Origin: Pirellulaceae bacterium
Lineage (GTDB): Bacteria; Planctomycetota; Planctomycetia; Pirellulales; Pirellulaceae
Direction of reading: 5' to 3'
Length of the DNA stretch: 47,776 nt
NCBI GenBank assembly: GCA_022448645.1
Contig: JAKVBZ010000038.1
Location: 1-47,776 of the forward strand
The translations under genes and the position numbers were made by a program. Below are positions 10,078 through 17,603 of this stretch, in pieces. Position 1 is the first letter of the stretch. Every line of letters begins with the position of its first letter. Below the pieces are notes generated by a model, which had not been told where the DNA came from, did no database searches, and saw nothing but the letters and a program-made list of their open reading frames with translations.

Positions 10078-11229
10078 CTAATCCACTTCTTCCCGCAACA
10101 ACTTAACAATCTTTGCAGGATCGTCTTTTCGCAGGCAAATTGGATTGACAAAGGCGATCTCAGGGTCAGTATCACTCTCCGCCAGAATCAGATTTCGCTC
10201 CCGCAAACGCCGCCGCAAGGCTCCATCGGCGTGCAGTTCCAACAGAGGCCAAGGTTGTCCATTGGGGGAGGGAAAAAGTTTACGTGGTTGCAAAACTTCG
10301 ACTTCCTGCAGACCATCCATGACGGTATCGATGTAGCTGTGCCACGTACGAAGTTCTGCATCGTGGTCACGTTCAGAATAGCGTTGGAGAGCCGTCATGA
10401 GCCCGACAATCTGTTCTTTGCTGACTTTCATACTACGTCCAATTCCATGACCGGGGGCACGATCCACCCAGCCGTCGTCCACGAATCTCTTGAGTGACCA
10501 AGTTTCAGGACGTACGTCCATGTCGACCATCTGCAACCATGCGCTGCGAATAAGTTCTTCGCGGCCTGCCAGGATACCGGAAGCCTGCGGTCCGCCAAGA
10601 TGCTTGCCTCCGCTAATGGCGACCAGGTCGGCACCCAGGTCAATGAAACGGTGTAGGTTCTCTCGAGGAGGCAAAGACATCGCGCCATCGACGATCAGCG
10701 GCAAACCGTGCTCCTGGGACAATCGGACAAGCCATTCGATACTAGGTCGCTCGTCAATACCCAACCAGACATAAGCGATGGCAGCCGTGTGGGCATTCAC
10801 TGCCGCTGCGATCTGGTCTGGGGCGTCATCATCCGCATAGTCGATGGTGACTAACTTGGCACCCGATGCACGGAAAGGATGATCATAATCAAACGGGCCG
10901 GGTTTCGGAAAAACAATTTCATTTCGAGAAAAGTCGGATGTATCTGGCAGCGCGTCCATGCGATCCGGGTCGTTGCCGCACAGGCACGCAGCGGCCGCCA
11001 ACGCCAGAGAGGCCGACGCGCCGCAGGTAATCAGCCCGGCCTCGGCTCCAGTACACTTGGTGATCAACTCTGACGCTGCTACTTCGAGCGCATCGATCTC
11101 GACATACGATCGACTAGCATCGGCCATCGCCGCAATAACCTCTTCGTGAGGACAACTACCGGCGACACGAGTCGCATAGCCTACGGCGTTGATGATGGTC
11201 GGTACACCAAGGTCGTCATAAACCGTCAT
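10078..11229 (-). CDS. SelA-like PLP-dependent aminotransferase/lyase family protein
   Basis: The 383-residue protein is a fold-type I PLP enzyme of the SelA / D-glucosaminate-6-phosphate ammonia-lyase group. Landmarks are the N-terminal GVPTIINAVGYATRVAGS, the substrate/cofactor loop ITCGASASLALAAAACLCG, LPLIVDGA (cofactor Asp) and SGGKHLGGPQASGIL, whose Lys is the expected Schiff-base lysine. It lacks the N-terminal tRNA-binding part of true SelA and is much shorter than the usual 450-470 residues, so selenocysteine synthesis is unlikely. Relatives act on amino-sugar acids or related hydroxy-amino acids. The adjacent dehydratase remnant and sugar isomerase-like gene support a catabolic role, but the substrate is unknown. 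Confidence 0.85.
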   Translation of the reverse strand: MTVYDDLGVPTIINAVGYATRVAGSCPHEEVIAAMADASRSYVEIDALEVAASELITKCTGAEAGLITCGASASLALAAAACLCGNDPDRMDALPDTSDFSRNEIVFPKPGPFDYDHPFRASGAKLVTIDYADDDAPDQIAAAVNAHTAAIAYVWLGIDERPSIEWLVRLSQEHGLPLIVDGAMSLPPRENLHRFIDLGADLVAISGGKHLGGPQASGILAGREELIRSAWLQMVDMDVRPETWSLKRFVDDGWVDRAPGHGIGRSMKVSKEQIVGLMTALQRYSERDHDAELRTWHSYIDTVMDGLQEVEVLQPRKLFPSPNGQPWPLLELHADGALRRRLRERNLILAESDTDPEIAFVNPICLRKDDPAKIVKLLREEVD

Positions 11230-11471
11230 GTGGAGTCACTCTCGTAGATGTTCGCACAGCCTACCCTCGTCCTCGGATTCTGCGAGGAACGCTGTTCATG
11301 CAGCGTTTACCAGCTCGCACCCCACCTGGGACAACAGAACAACCTAACATGGTCCAAAACAAAGACAAGGGATTCATTGCTATAAGTCCCTCCCGTTGGA
11401 CAGTTCTTGCTACACAAAACCGCGACAGTTAAAATCGTTATTGGTTCAAGGCATACGGAAATCCTGCCCCC

Positions 11472-14400
11472 ATGCCTTTTCTACTGGCTTTCCCGCATAT
11501 GACTATAAAGACAAACGCACTCAACGCGTTATCCAGCGACCAGCCCGTGTGCTGGATGTGGTTCTTTTCCCGCTGGTGCCTCACGGGCTTCGTCGTTGCG
11601 TTCCTTGTCTTATCACACTGCCATCCCAGTCGTGCTGCGGACAGCCTGCCTGGTACACCGCCCCAGCCTTCTGTTGATTTCCACGAAGACGTTGCACCGA
11701 TTTTGGTACGGCGTTGTTTGGAATGTCATGACGAGAGCATTCAAGAAGGTGGACTCGACATGACAACGAAAGCAACCATCTTGTCTGGTGGCGACTCGGG
11801 GTCAGTAGTGGTCGCTGGAAAACCGTCGGACAGTTATTTACTGCAACGAGTCATCGACGGCGAAATGCCTCCCGAAGAAAAAGGGCTGGGTCGCAAACTC
11901 CCTGCTGACGAGATCGCCACATTAGAGCAGTGGATTGCAGACGGGGCCAATTGGCCGGACGCGGTGGTGCTAAGTCGCTTTGCCATGACTAGCGACGTTC
12001 GTGCAGGACTCGATTGGTGGTCATTACAGCCGGTTCGTCGCCCGAGAGTTCCCGAACCGCGTACCGACAAGGAAACAATCCACCCGATTGACGCCTTTGT
12101 CTTGGCAAAACTTGAACGCCATCAAATGGTGATGGCACCGCCAGCCGACCGGCGTCAATTGATTCGCCGAGCCTATTTTGATTTACTGGGACTTCCACCA
12201 ACGCCAGCGCAAATCGAAACCTTCGTCGCGGACACATCCGCGGACAGCTACGAACGGCTCATTAACGAGTTATTAGAGAGCCCCCATTACGGCGAGCGTT
12301 GGGCCAGGTACTGGCTGGACGCTGTGCGATTCGCCGAATCGTGTGGTTACGAACGTGACCAGACGAAGCCAAATATTTGGAAGTATCGTGACTGGGTCGT
12401 GTCTGCCTTGAATGCCGACATGCCGTACGATCGCTTTGTTGTCGACCAGTTAGCAGGCGACGAAGTTCCATGGAGCAACGAACAGTCAGTCATTGCCACC
12501 GGCATGTTACGCGGTGGAACATGGAATGACGAACCGAATGATCCGGAAGATTATCTGTATGAGCTTCTCGAAGACATGGTTCATGTCACCAGCTCTGCCT
12601 TCCTAGGATTGACGGTCAAATGCGCTCGCTGCCACGACCATAAATTTGATCCCATACGTCAAACTGACTACTATCGCCTGGCCAGTTATTTTTGGGCGGG
12701 GTATCTGGGCCAAAATAATTTAGGAGGTCCCAGTGCGAAACAACTCGGACTGGAAAACATATTTGGGTGGACAGACAAAGGCCCACAGCCCGATCCGTTC
12801 CATCTCCTCATCAAGGGCGAACGACATCGTCCTGGCGAGATCGTCGAACCTGGATTTTTAAGTGCCATTCCTGAACTAGACCGTGCGTTCGACTCACCTC
12901 CAGAAGACAGCAAGACTTCGCACCGACGTCTTCAATTTGCTCAACGGATTACGGACCAACGCAATCCGTTGACTGCTCGAGTCTTCGTCAATCGACTTTG
13001 GCTACATCATTTTGGTGAAGGCATTGTGCGGACGCCCAACAACTTTGGCTTTAAAAGTGATCCTCCCACTCACCCTGACCTGCTCGATTGGCTGGCTGCG
13101 GAATTCCTGGATGGCGATTGGAAAATCAAACGGATGCATAAGCTGATCATGATGTCCCAAACGTACCAACAGGCATCCCTTCATCCCCAACAAGAATCGT
13201 ACGCGGAAATGGATTTCGAAAATCGACGGCTGTGGCGACAGCATCGCAGGCGGCTGGACGCTGAAGCGCTGCGCGACGCCATCCTGCTGGTAAGCGGACA
13301 ATTGAACACGAAAATCGGAGGTGAAAGCTTTTATCCACGGATGTCGCCAGATGCTCTCGAAGGACTATCTCGAAAAGGCAACGCCTGGGGACGTTCCTCC
13401 AGGGCACAGCGCCGGCGCCGCAGCATTTACATGATGACGCGTCGTTCGCGGCTGCTACCGTTCATGAAAACTTTTAATTTTTGTGACACCACTCTACCGT
13501 GTGGCCAGCGCGACGTGACGACAGTTGCCCCTCAAGCATTGGCACTGATGAACAATCATTTTGTCCACGAGCAGAGCCTGGCGTTTGCGGAGCGGGTCGT
13601 CGGTGATGCTGGTAGTAACCAATCCGCTCAGGTGACTAGGGCTTGGAAGCTCGCTTTGGGCCGGGCACCTTCGAAGGCAGAGCTAACGGAAGCGATCGCT
13701 TACCTGACCCAACAGCGCAGCCACTTCGACACCCATCAGACCGCACTCGACATCGCTACGACGGATGCGGAGCTTGACGTGATGAGTGGCCTGCGATTCT
13801 GGCTGCGTGCCGATCAGGGCATCAGTACTGACGAAAATGGAGGCGTCATGTTCTGGCGAGATTTGGCGCAAAGCGAGCCGACGGCTCCTTTGGTTGCCGT
13901 CCAGGAGAACCCAAACCATCGGCCTCGCCTGAAAACTCGTGACCAATTTGGAAGCCAGCAAGCGGTGCATTTTGATGGTGACGGCAAATTCCTACAGTTG
14001 ACCGGACATCTGAAAGAAGCCAATACAGATGAACGGATTACGATCATTGCTGTGGTGACGGACGAATCGCAAGATGACGGGCATCGAGAAATCATTTCGA
14101 ATTGGCGTAGCAAGGAATCTACGAAAACTTCATTATTCTTGGGAACGACTTGGCAAGGAAAAGTTCGTTTTACAGATGATTTCCCTGATGCAGGAATGCT
14201 CCGAAACCCAAACCAGCCATCGATCCTGACTGCGATTAACAGTCGTTCTGGTGCCACGGTCTACCAAAACCAGCGTATGCTGGCTCAACGAAATACTCTT
14301 TCAGAACGAGATTTTTCGGATCCGTACGTCATCGGAACGCAAGGAAATTACGGACACGAATACTGGCAGGGTGACATTGCGGAAATCCTGATTTTCACAC

Positions 14401-14555
14401 GAGCTCTTGATGAGGACGAGTGTGACCAAGTGTGGAACTATTTGGCTCGTCGTTATGGCATAGAAATTGAACTGCCGATAGAAGCCGAGCAACTTGCCTT
14501 GGCGACTCTGTGTCAGATATTGTTGAATACCAACGAGTTCATCTATGTCGATTAG
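11472..14555 (+). CDS. Cytochrome c / DUF1549-DUF1553 protein with LamG domain inside DUF1553
   Basis: This 1027-residue exported protein has a membrane/signal segment near residues 36-55. A PSCyt1 heme motif CLECH lies at 82-86. DUF1549 (PSCyt2) spans about 210-400 (HPIDAFVLAKLERH, SPHYGERWARYWLDAVRFAES) and includes a second CxxCH-like CARCH near 384. DUF1553 follows (NPLTARVFVNRLWLHHFGEG, HPDLLDWLAAEFLDGDWKIK, QALALMNNHFVHEQS). From about residue 770 to 1000 a LamG/concanavalin-like domain interrupts the end of DUF1553 (GLRFWLRADQGI, VHFDGDGKFLQL, GDIAEILIFTRALDEDE). The normal family ending ALATLCQILLNTNEFIYVD then resumes at the C-terminus. The DUF1501 gene follows after 118 bp. Family function is unproven; an in-frame ATG at 11499 is an alternative start. 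Confidence 0.92.
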   Translation: MPFLLAFPHMTIKTNALNALSSDQPVCWMWFFSRWCLTGFVVAFLVLSHCHPSRAADSLPGTPPQPSVDFHEDVAPILVRRCLECHDESIQEGGLDMTTKATILSGGDSGSVVVAGKPSDSYLLQRVIDGEMPPEEKGLGRKLPADEIATLEQWIADGANWPDAVVLSRFAMTSDVRAGLDWWSLQPVRRPRVPEPRTDKETIHPIDAFVLAKLERHQMVMAPPADRRQLIRRAYFDLLGLPPTPAQIETFVADTSADSYERLINELLESPHYGERWARYWLDAVRFAESCGYERDQTKPNIWKYRDWVVSALNADMPYDRFVVDQLAGDEVPWSNEQSVIATGMLRGGTWNDEPNDPEDYLYELLEDMVHVTSSAFLGLTVKCARCHDHKFDPIRQTDYYRLASYFWAGYLGQNNLGGPSAKQLGLENIFGWTDKGPQPDPFHLLIKGERHRPGEIVEPGFLSAIPELDRAFDSPPEDSKTSHRRLQFAQRITDQRNPLTARVFVNRLWLHHFGEGIVRTPNNFGFKSDPPTHPDLLDWLAAEFLDGDWKIKRMHKLIMMSQTYQQASLHPQQESYAEMDFENRRLWRQHRRRLDAEALRDAILLVSGQLNTKIGGESFYPRMSPDALEGLSRKGNAWGRSSRAQRRRRSIYMMTRRSRLLPFMKTFNFCDTTLPCGQRDVTTVAPQALALMNNHFVHEQSLAFAERVVGDAGSNQSAQVTRAWKLALGRAPSKAELTEAIAYLTQQRSHFDTHQTALDIATTDAELDVMSGLRFWLRADQGISTDENGGVMFWRDLAQSEPTAPLVAVQENPNHRPRLKTRDQFGSQQAVHFDGDGKFLQLTGHLKEANTDERITIIAVVTDESQDDGHREIISNWRSKESTKTSLFLGTTWQGKVRFTDDFPDAGMLRNPNQPSILTAINSRSGATVYQNQRMLAQRNTLSERDFSDPYVIGTQGNYGHEYWQGDIAEILIFTRALDEDECDQVWNYLARRYGIEIELPIEAEQLALATLCQILLNTNEFIYVD

Positions 14556-14622
14556 TGAATGATCGAAAAGGTTCCCACGCGAAGCGCGGGAGCAATAAAT
14601 TGTGGGTGCAACGGATGGATCA

Positions 14623-14633
14623 GCCAGGCTGGC
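14623..14633. repeat. Short palindrome GCCAGGCTGGC
   Basis: An 11-base near-palindrome followed by ACCTT lies 40 bases before the DUF1501 start. A closely similar palindrome, also followed by ACCTT, occurs after the DUF1501 gene at 16312-16325. Confidence 0.4.
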
Positions 14634-14673
14634 ACCTTGTCGTTAAAAACCCACGTACTACGTAGGCCCAACC

Positions 14674-16149
14674 ATGCCACCAACAACAACTTCCCACGGC
14701 AAAGCTCAGTTTCCTTGTGGACAAACTCGACGTGAATTCGTGTGGGAAATGGGAGGCGGGTTTGCTGGGTTGGCTTTATCAAGTCTGCTGGCTGCCAGCA
14801 GTTTTCAGCCTCAAGTAGCGCAGGCTGCGCCTGCGAATCGCGAAGACTTGTTACCCCGAGAACCTCATTATCCCACCAAAGCAAAGTCTTGCATCTTTTT
14901 GATGATGAACGGAGGCCCCAGCCAGGTTGACACCTTTGACTACAAGCCTGAGCTGGAAAAATATGCCGGACAACCATTGCCGGACGACAAGCAATACATC
15001 AACTCAGGAAATCGGGGAGTCGGCTACCTGACTCCAAACTTCCGGCCATTCCAACCTGGCGGCGAGAGTGGTCAGTTAATCTCAGATTATTTTCCCAACG
15101 TGCGCGAGCACGCCGACAAGTTAGCCATCGTCAATTCTTGCCACGCCGACAGTCACGCTCACGGATCCGCGCTTGTCGCCATGAATACCGGCAAGACTTT
15201 CATCGGTCGTCCGTCGCTTGGCAGCTGGTGTGTCTACGGCTTGGGAACGGCAAACCAAAGTTTACCAGCTTACGTGGTGATGCTGGATAAGCGAGGAGGC
15301 CCCATTTCGGGGCAGCCGAACTGGGCCAGCGGCTTTATTTCCTCCGCTTTCGAAGGAACGCTATTTCGCCCTGAGGGAAATCCGATTCTTGATTTGCAAG
15401 GCCCCCCACACCTGCGGGGAGAAGCACAACGTCGTCAACTCGACTTCTTGGCCAATCTTAATGAGCAGCATTTGCGTGATCGTCCCGGCGGCCGCGAATT
15501 AGCAGCTCGCATTCAGTCCTTTGAGTTGGCTTACCGCATGCAATCCGCTGCTCCCGAAGCTGTCGACTTGACCCAGGAAGACCAACGCACGCTAAATGCG
15601 TATGGTGTTGGCCAGCAGCCCACGGACGAATTCGGGAGGAATTGTGTGATCGCACGTCGCTTAGTGGAACGTGGAGTCCGTTTTATTCAGCTCTATTCCG
15701 GTGGTGGACATCTCGAGGAAACTTGGGATGCCCACAAGGGTATTGAGTCAAACCATGGACAACACGCGGCGGAGATAGATCAACCCATCGCGGCTCTTTT
15801 GAATGACTTAGAGGAACGTGGACTACTGGAATCGACTTTGATCGTCTGGGGTGGCGAATTCGGTCGGATGCCGTTTAGCGAAGGCAAGGGACTACCGGGG
15901 CGCAACCATAACCCCTATGGTTTCACCATGTGGTTTGCCGGTGCCGGTGTCAAAGGAGGTACCCGATACGGTGAGACTGACGAATTCGGATTCGAAGCCG
16001 TCCAAGACAAAGCTCACGTGCACGACATTCACGCGACAATACTCCGTTTAATGGGGTTGGACCACGAGCGACTCACCTATTTTCATCAAGGCCGTAACGA
16101 GAGTCTCACAGACGTCCATGGCCGCGTGCTCGAAGGTATCCTCGCATGA
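14674..16149 (+). CDS. DUF1501 family Tat-exported protein (sulfatase-like fold)
   Basis: The 491-residue protein has a Tat signal (QTRREFVWEMGGGFAGLAL, Arg 18-19). The core is typical DUF1501, a family distantly related to alkaline phosphatase/sulfatase folds: AKSCIFLMMNGGPSQVDTFD near residue 70, HADSHAHGSALVAMNTG, VRFIQLYSGGG, WDAHKGI, LIVWGGEFGRMPF and the closing HDIHATILRLMGLDHERLTY. Asp, His and Cys positions suggest a metal-dependent hydrolase, but no activity is established for the family. It lies directly downstream of the DUF1549/1553 cytochrome gene, its usual partner in Planctomycetes, so a cotranscribed extracytoplasmic pair is likely. Confidence 0.93.
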   Translation: MPPTTTSHGKAQFPCGQTRREFVWEMGGGFAGLALSSLLAASSFQPQVAQAAPANREDLLPREPHYPTKAKSCIFLMMNGGPSQVDTFDYKPELEKYAGQPLPDDKQYINSGNRGVGYLTPNFRPFQPGGESGQLISDYFPNVREHADKLAIVNSCHADSHAHGSALVAMNTGKTFIGRPSLGSWCVYGLGTANQSLPAYVVMLDKRGGPISGQPNWASGFISSAFEGTLFRPEGNPILDLQGPPHLRGEAQRRQLDFLANLNEQHLRDRPGGRELAARIQSFELAYRMQSAAPEAVDLTQEDQRTLNAYGVGQQPTDEFGRNCVIARRLVERGVRFIQLYSGGGHLEETWDAHKGIESNHGQHAAEIDQPIAALLNDLEERGLLESTLIVWGGEFGRMPFSEGKGLPGRNHNPYGFTMWFAGAGVKGGTRYGETDEFGFEAVQDKAHVHDIHATILRLMGLDHERLTYFHQGRNESLTDVHGRVLEGILA

Positions 16150-16311
16150 TGACAGCGAGTGACGCAGGTTCGTCCTCCGTCTGCATCGTGAGGTCGGCTA
16201 CGCTTGAACCGGTCCAGCCACCAATCTTCCCCACAATGGCATTCAAAAGGCGTAGCTAGTAGGACAATGTTCCCCAGAAGCTCTCGTCCAAACAAAACGG
16301 ACCGTAAAGTC

Positions 16312-16325
16312 TGCCAGGCCTGGCA
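16312..16325. repeat. Perfect 14-bp palindrome TGCCAGGCCTGGCA
   Basis: The sequence equals its own reverse complement over 14 bases and is followed by CCTTCTGC. It resembles the palindrome at 14623-14633. It could be a protein-binding site or part of a small dispersed repeat. Confidence 0.5.
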
Positions 16326-16361
16326 CCTTCTGCAGTGAAAATGGTCGATCTGCTCACAGCG

Positions 16362-16391
16362 ACCGCCGTTCCGGCATTTTTGGCGGTTTTT
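16362..16391 (+). terminator. Possible intrinsic terminator after DUF1501 gene
   Basis: ACCGCC (16362-16367) pairs with GGCGGT (16382-16387) across a 14-base loop, and a run of five T follows (16387-16391). It lies 213 bases after the DUF1501 stop and before the NHL gene. The long loop makes this tentative. Confidence 0.4.
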
Positions 16392-16534
16392 GTTGAATCG
16401 GGTCTACATTTCACTAGAGTCACTTTCGACCCGCCGCTTGAAATACGGGATCTCTCAGTCGATACTGTGTGATTCCATGTGCCACGACTCAAGGCACAAG
16501 CTTCCCGCTTATTTCCCCACCAGGAATCCACACC

Positions 16535-17548
16535 ATGAATCGCCGTCTCGTCGCTTTTTTTGCAGCATTGTCGATCTACCTTTCCACTTCTTTTTCCTCA
16601 GCCGAAGACAAACCAACGGTGGAACCCGTTCGGATGGGTTGCGGGCTCATGACCTTTGACACGGTGCCTGGTTGGGGGCTGCGCCCGGATGGAACTTCGG
16701 CTTTGGGACCGACCCACGGTGCCGTGGTAATTGATCAGGCCGGAAACATCTATACCAGCACGCTACAGGGTGTTTTTGTCTTTTCCCCCGAAGGAAAAGT
16801 CATCCACGGCTATTTGGGTGCGAACTACTCGAACATTCACGATATGGAAATACGCCAAGAGGCGGATGGCGAATTCATCTACGGTGCTCGCAACAACGAT
16901 GCGGAGGGAATCAAATTCAATATCCGTGGAGGAAAAATTGTCTTAAAGTTCAAACTACCCGAAGAGTATCGTTCCACGGTAGAAAAGTTCAGTCCCACCG
17001 CCATTACGGTAGCTCCCAACGGCGACATCTATCTGGCCGACGGCTACGGCAGCAACCACATCTTCCGCTACGACAAAGATGGGAAATATTTAGATCATTT
17101 TGGCACGAAAGGAAACGGGCTAAAAGAATTCAATACAGCACACGGGATGACATTGGATACGCGTTACGATCCTCCGCGGTTGTTGATCTGCGATCGCAAT
17201 CACCAACCCAAGGGCCGGCTGCTGCACTATGACCTTTCCGGAAATTTCCTAGAACAAGTCATCACTGGATTGGGAATGCCGACTTCGGTAGCCATCCAAG
17301 GAGACCATGTCTCAGTCCCCGACCTGAACGGACGAGTGGTCATTCTGAACAAGAGCAACACCATCATGGCAGTACTCGGTCATAACCCAGACTCAGAACA
17401 AATGCGTAATTACAACGTACCTCAATCCGAATGGATCGAAGGAATTTTCAGTGGCACCCATGGTTCCTATTGGGACAAACACGGCAATCTGTTTGTTCAG
17501 GACTGGAACGTGTCAGGACGCATTATGAAACTGGAACGTGTGAATTAA
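16535..17548 (+). CDS. Secreted NHL-repeat six-bladed beta-propeller protein
   Basis: About 337 residues from the ATG at 16535; AGGAA lies 8 bases before it, and the upstream in-frame codons would break the signal peptide. The N-terminus (RRLVAFFAALSIYLSTSFSS) is a secretion signal. Propeller repeats show as GAVVIDQAGNIYTSTLQGVF, FSPTAITVAPNGDIYLADGY followed by NHIFRYDKDGKYLDHFG, GMPTSVAIQGDHVSVPDLNG, and a last blade GSYWDKHGNLFVQDWN. These match NHL / peptidyl-alpha-hydroxyglycine lyase-like propellers common in planctomycete exported proteins. The role is not known; enzyme or binding functions are both possible. Confidence 0.85.
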   Translation: MNRRLVAFFAALSIYLSTSFSSAEDKPTVEPVRMGCGLMTFDTVPGWGLRPDGTSALGPTHGAVVIDQAGNIYTSTLQGVFVFSPEGKVIHGYLGANYSNIHDMEIRQEADGEFIYGARNNDAEGIKFNIRGGKIVLKFKLPEEYRSTVEKFSPTAITVAPNGDIYLADGYGSNHIFRYDKDGKYLDHFGTKGNGLKEFNTAHGMTLDTRYDPPRLLICDRNHQPKGRLLHYDLSGNFLEQVITGLGMPTSVAIQGDHVSVPDLNGRVVILNKSNTIMAVLGHNPDSEQMRNYNVPQSEWIEGIFSGTHGSYWDKHGNLFVQDWNVSGRIMKLERVN

Positions 17549-17586
17549 TCGTCGTCCATTCAGAAAACGACAACTGGTTCATAATC

Positions 17587-17603
17587 AGGAGACGGATCCC
17601 ATC
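17587..17603 (+). promoter_or_regulatory. Shine-Dalgarno and apparent AUC start of rlmKL
   Basis: AGGAG at 17587-17591 is followed by 9 bases and then ATC at 17601-17603, the first codon before DLIATCAFGLE. The spacing is ideal, and no canonical start codon exists between the upstream in-frame stop and this point. Confidence 0.6.

Larger units (their letters stand above)
16150..16534. other. Intergenic region with palindrome and hairpin
   Basis: I see no gene in these 385 bases. The region contains a perfect 14-base palindrome (16312-16325) and a terminator-like hairpin (16362-16391), both listed separately. Confidence 0.6.

Noticed and set aside
10078..11229. Selenocysteine synthase (selA)
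   Set aside because: The protein is about 80 residues too short, lacks the N-terminal tRNA-binding domain, and no selB or selC is in the window.
16321..16333. TGGCAC-CTTC-TGC resembling a sigma-54 promoter
   Set aside because: GG and GC are only 10 bases apart instead of 12, and TTGC is missing.
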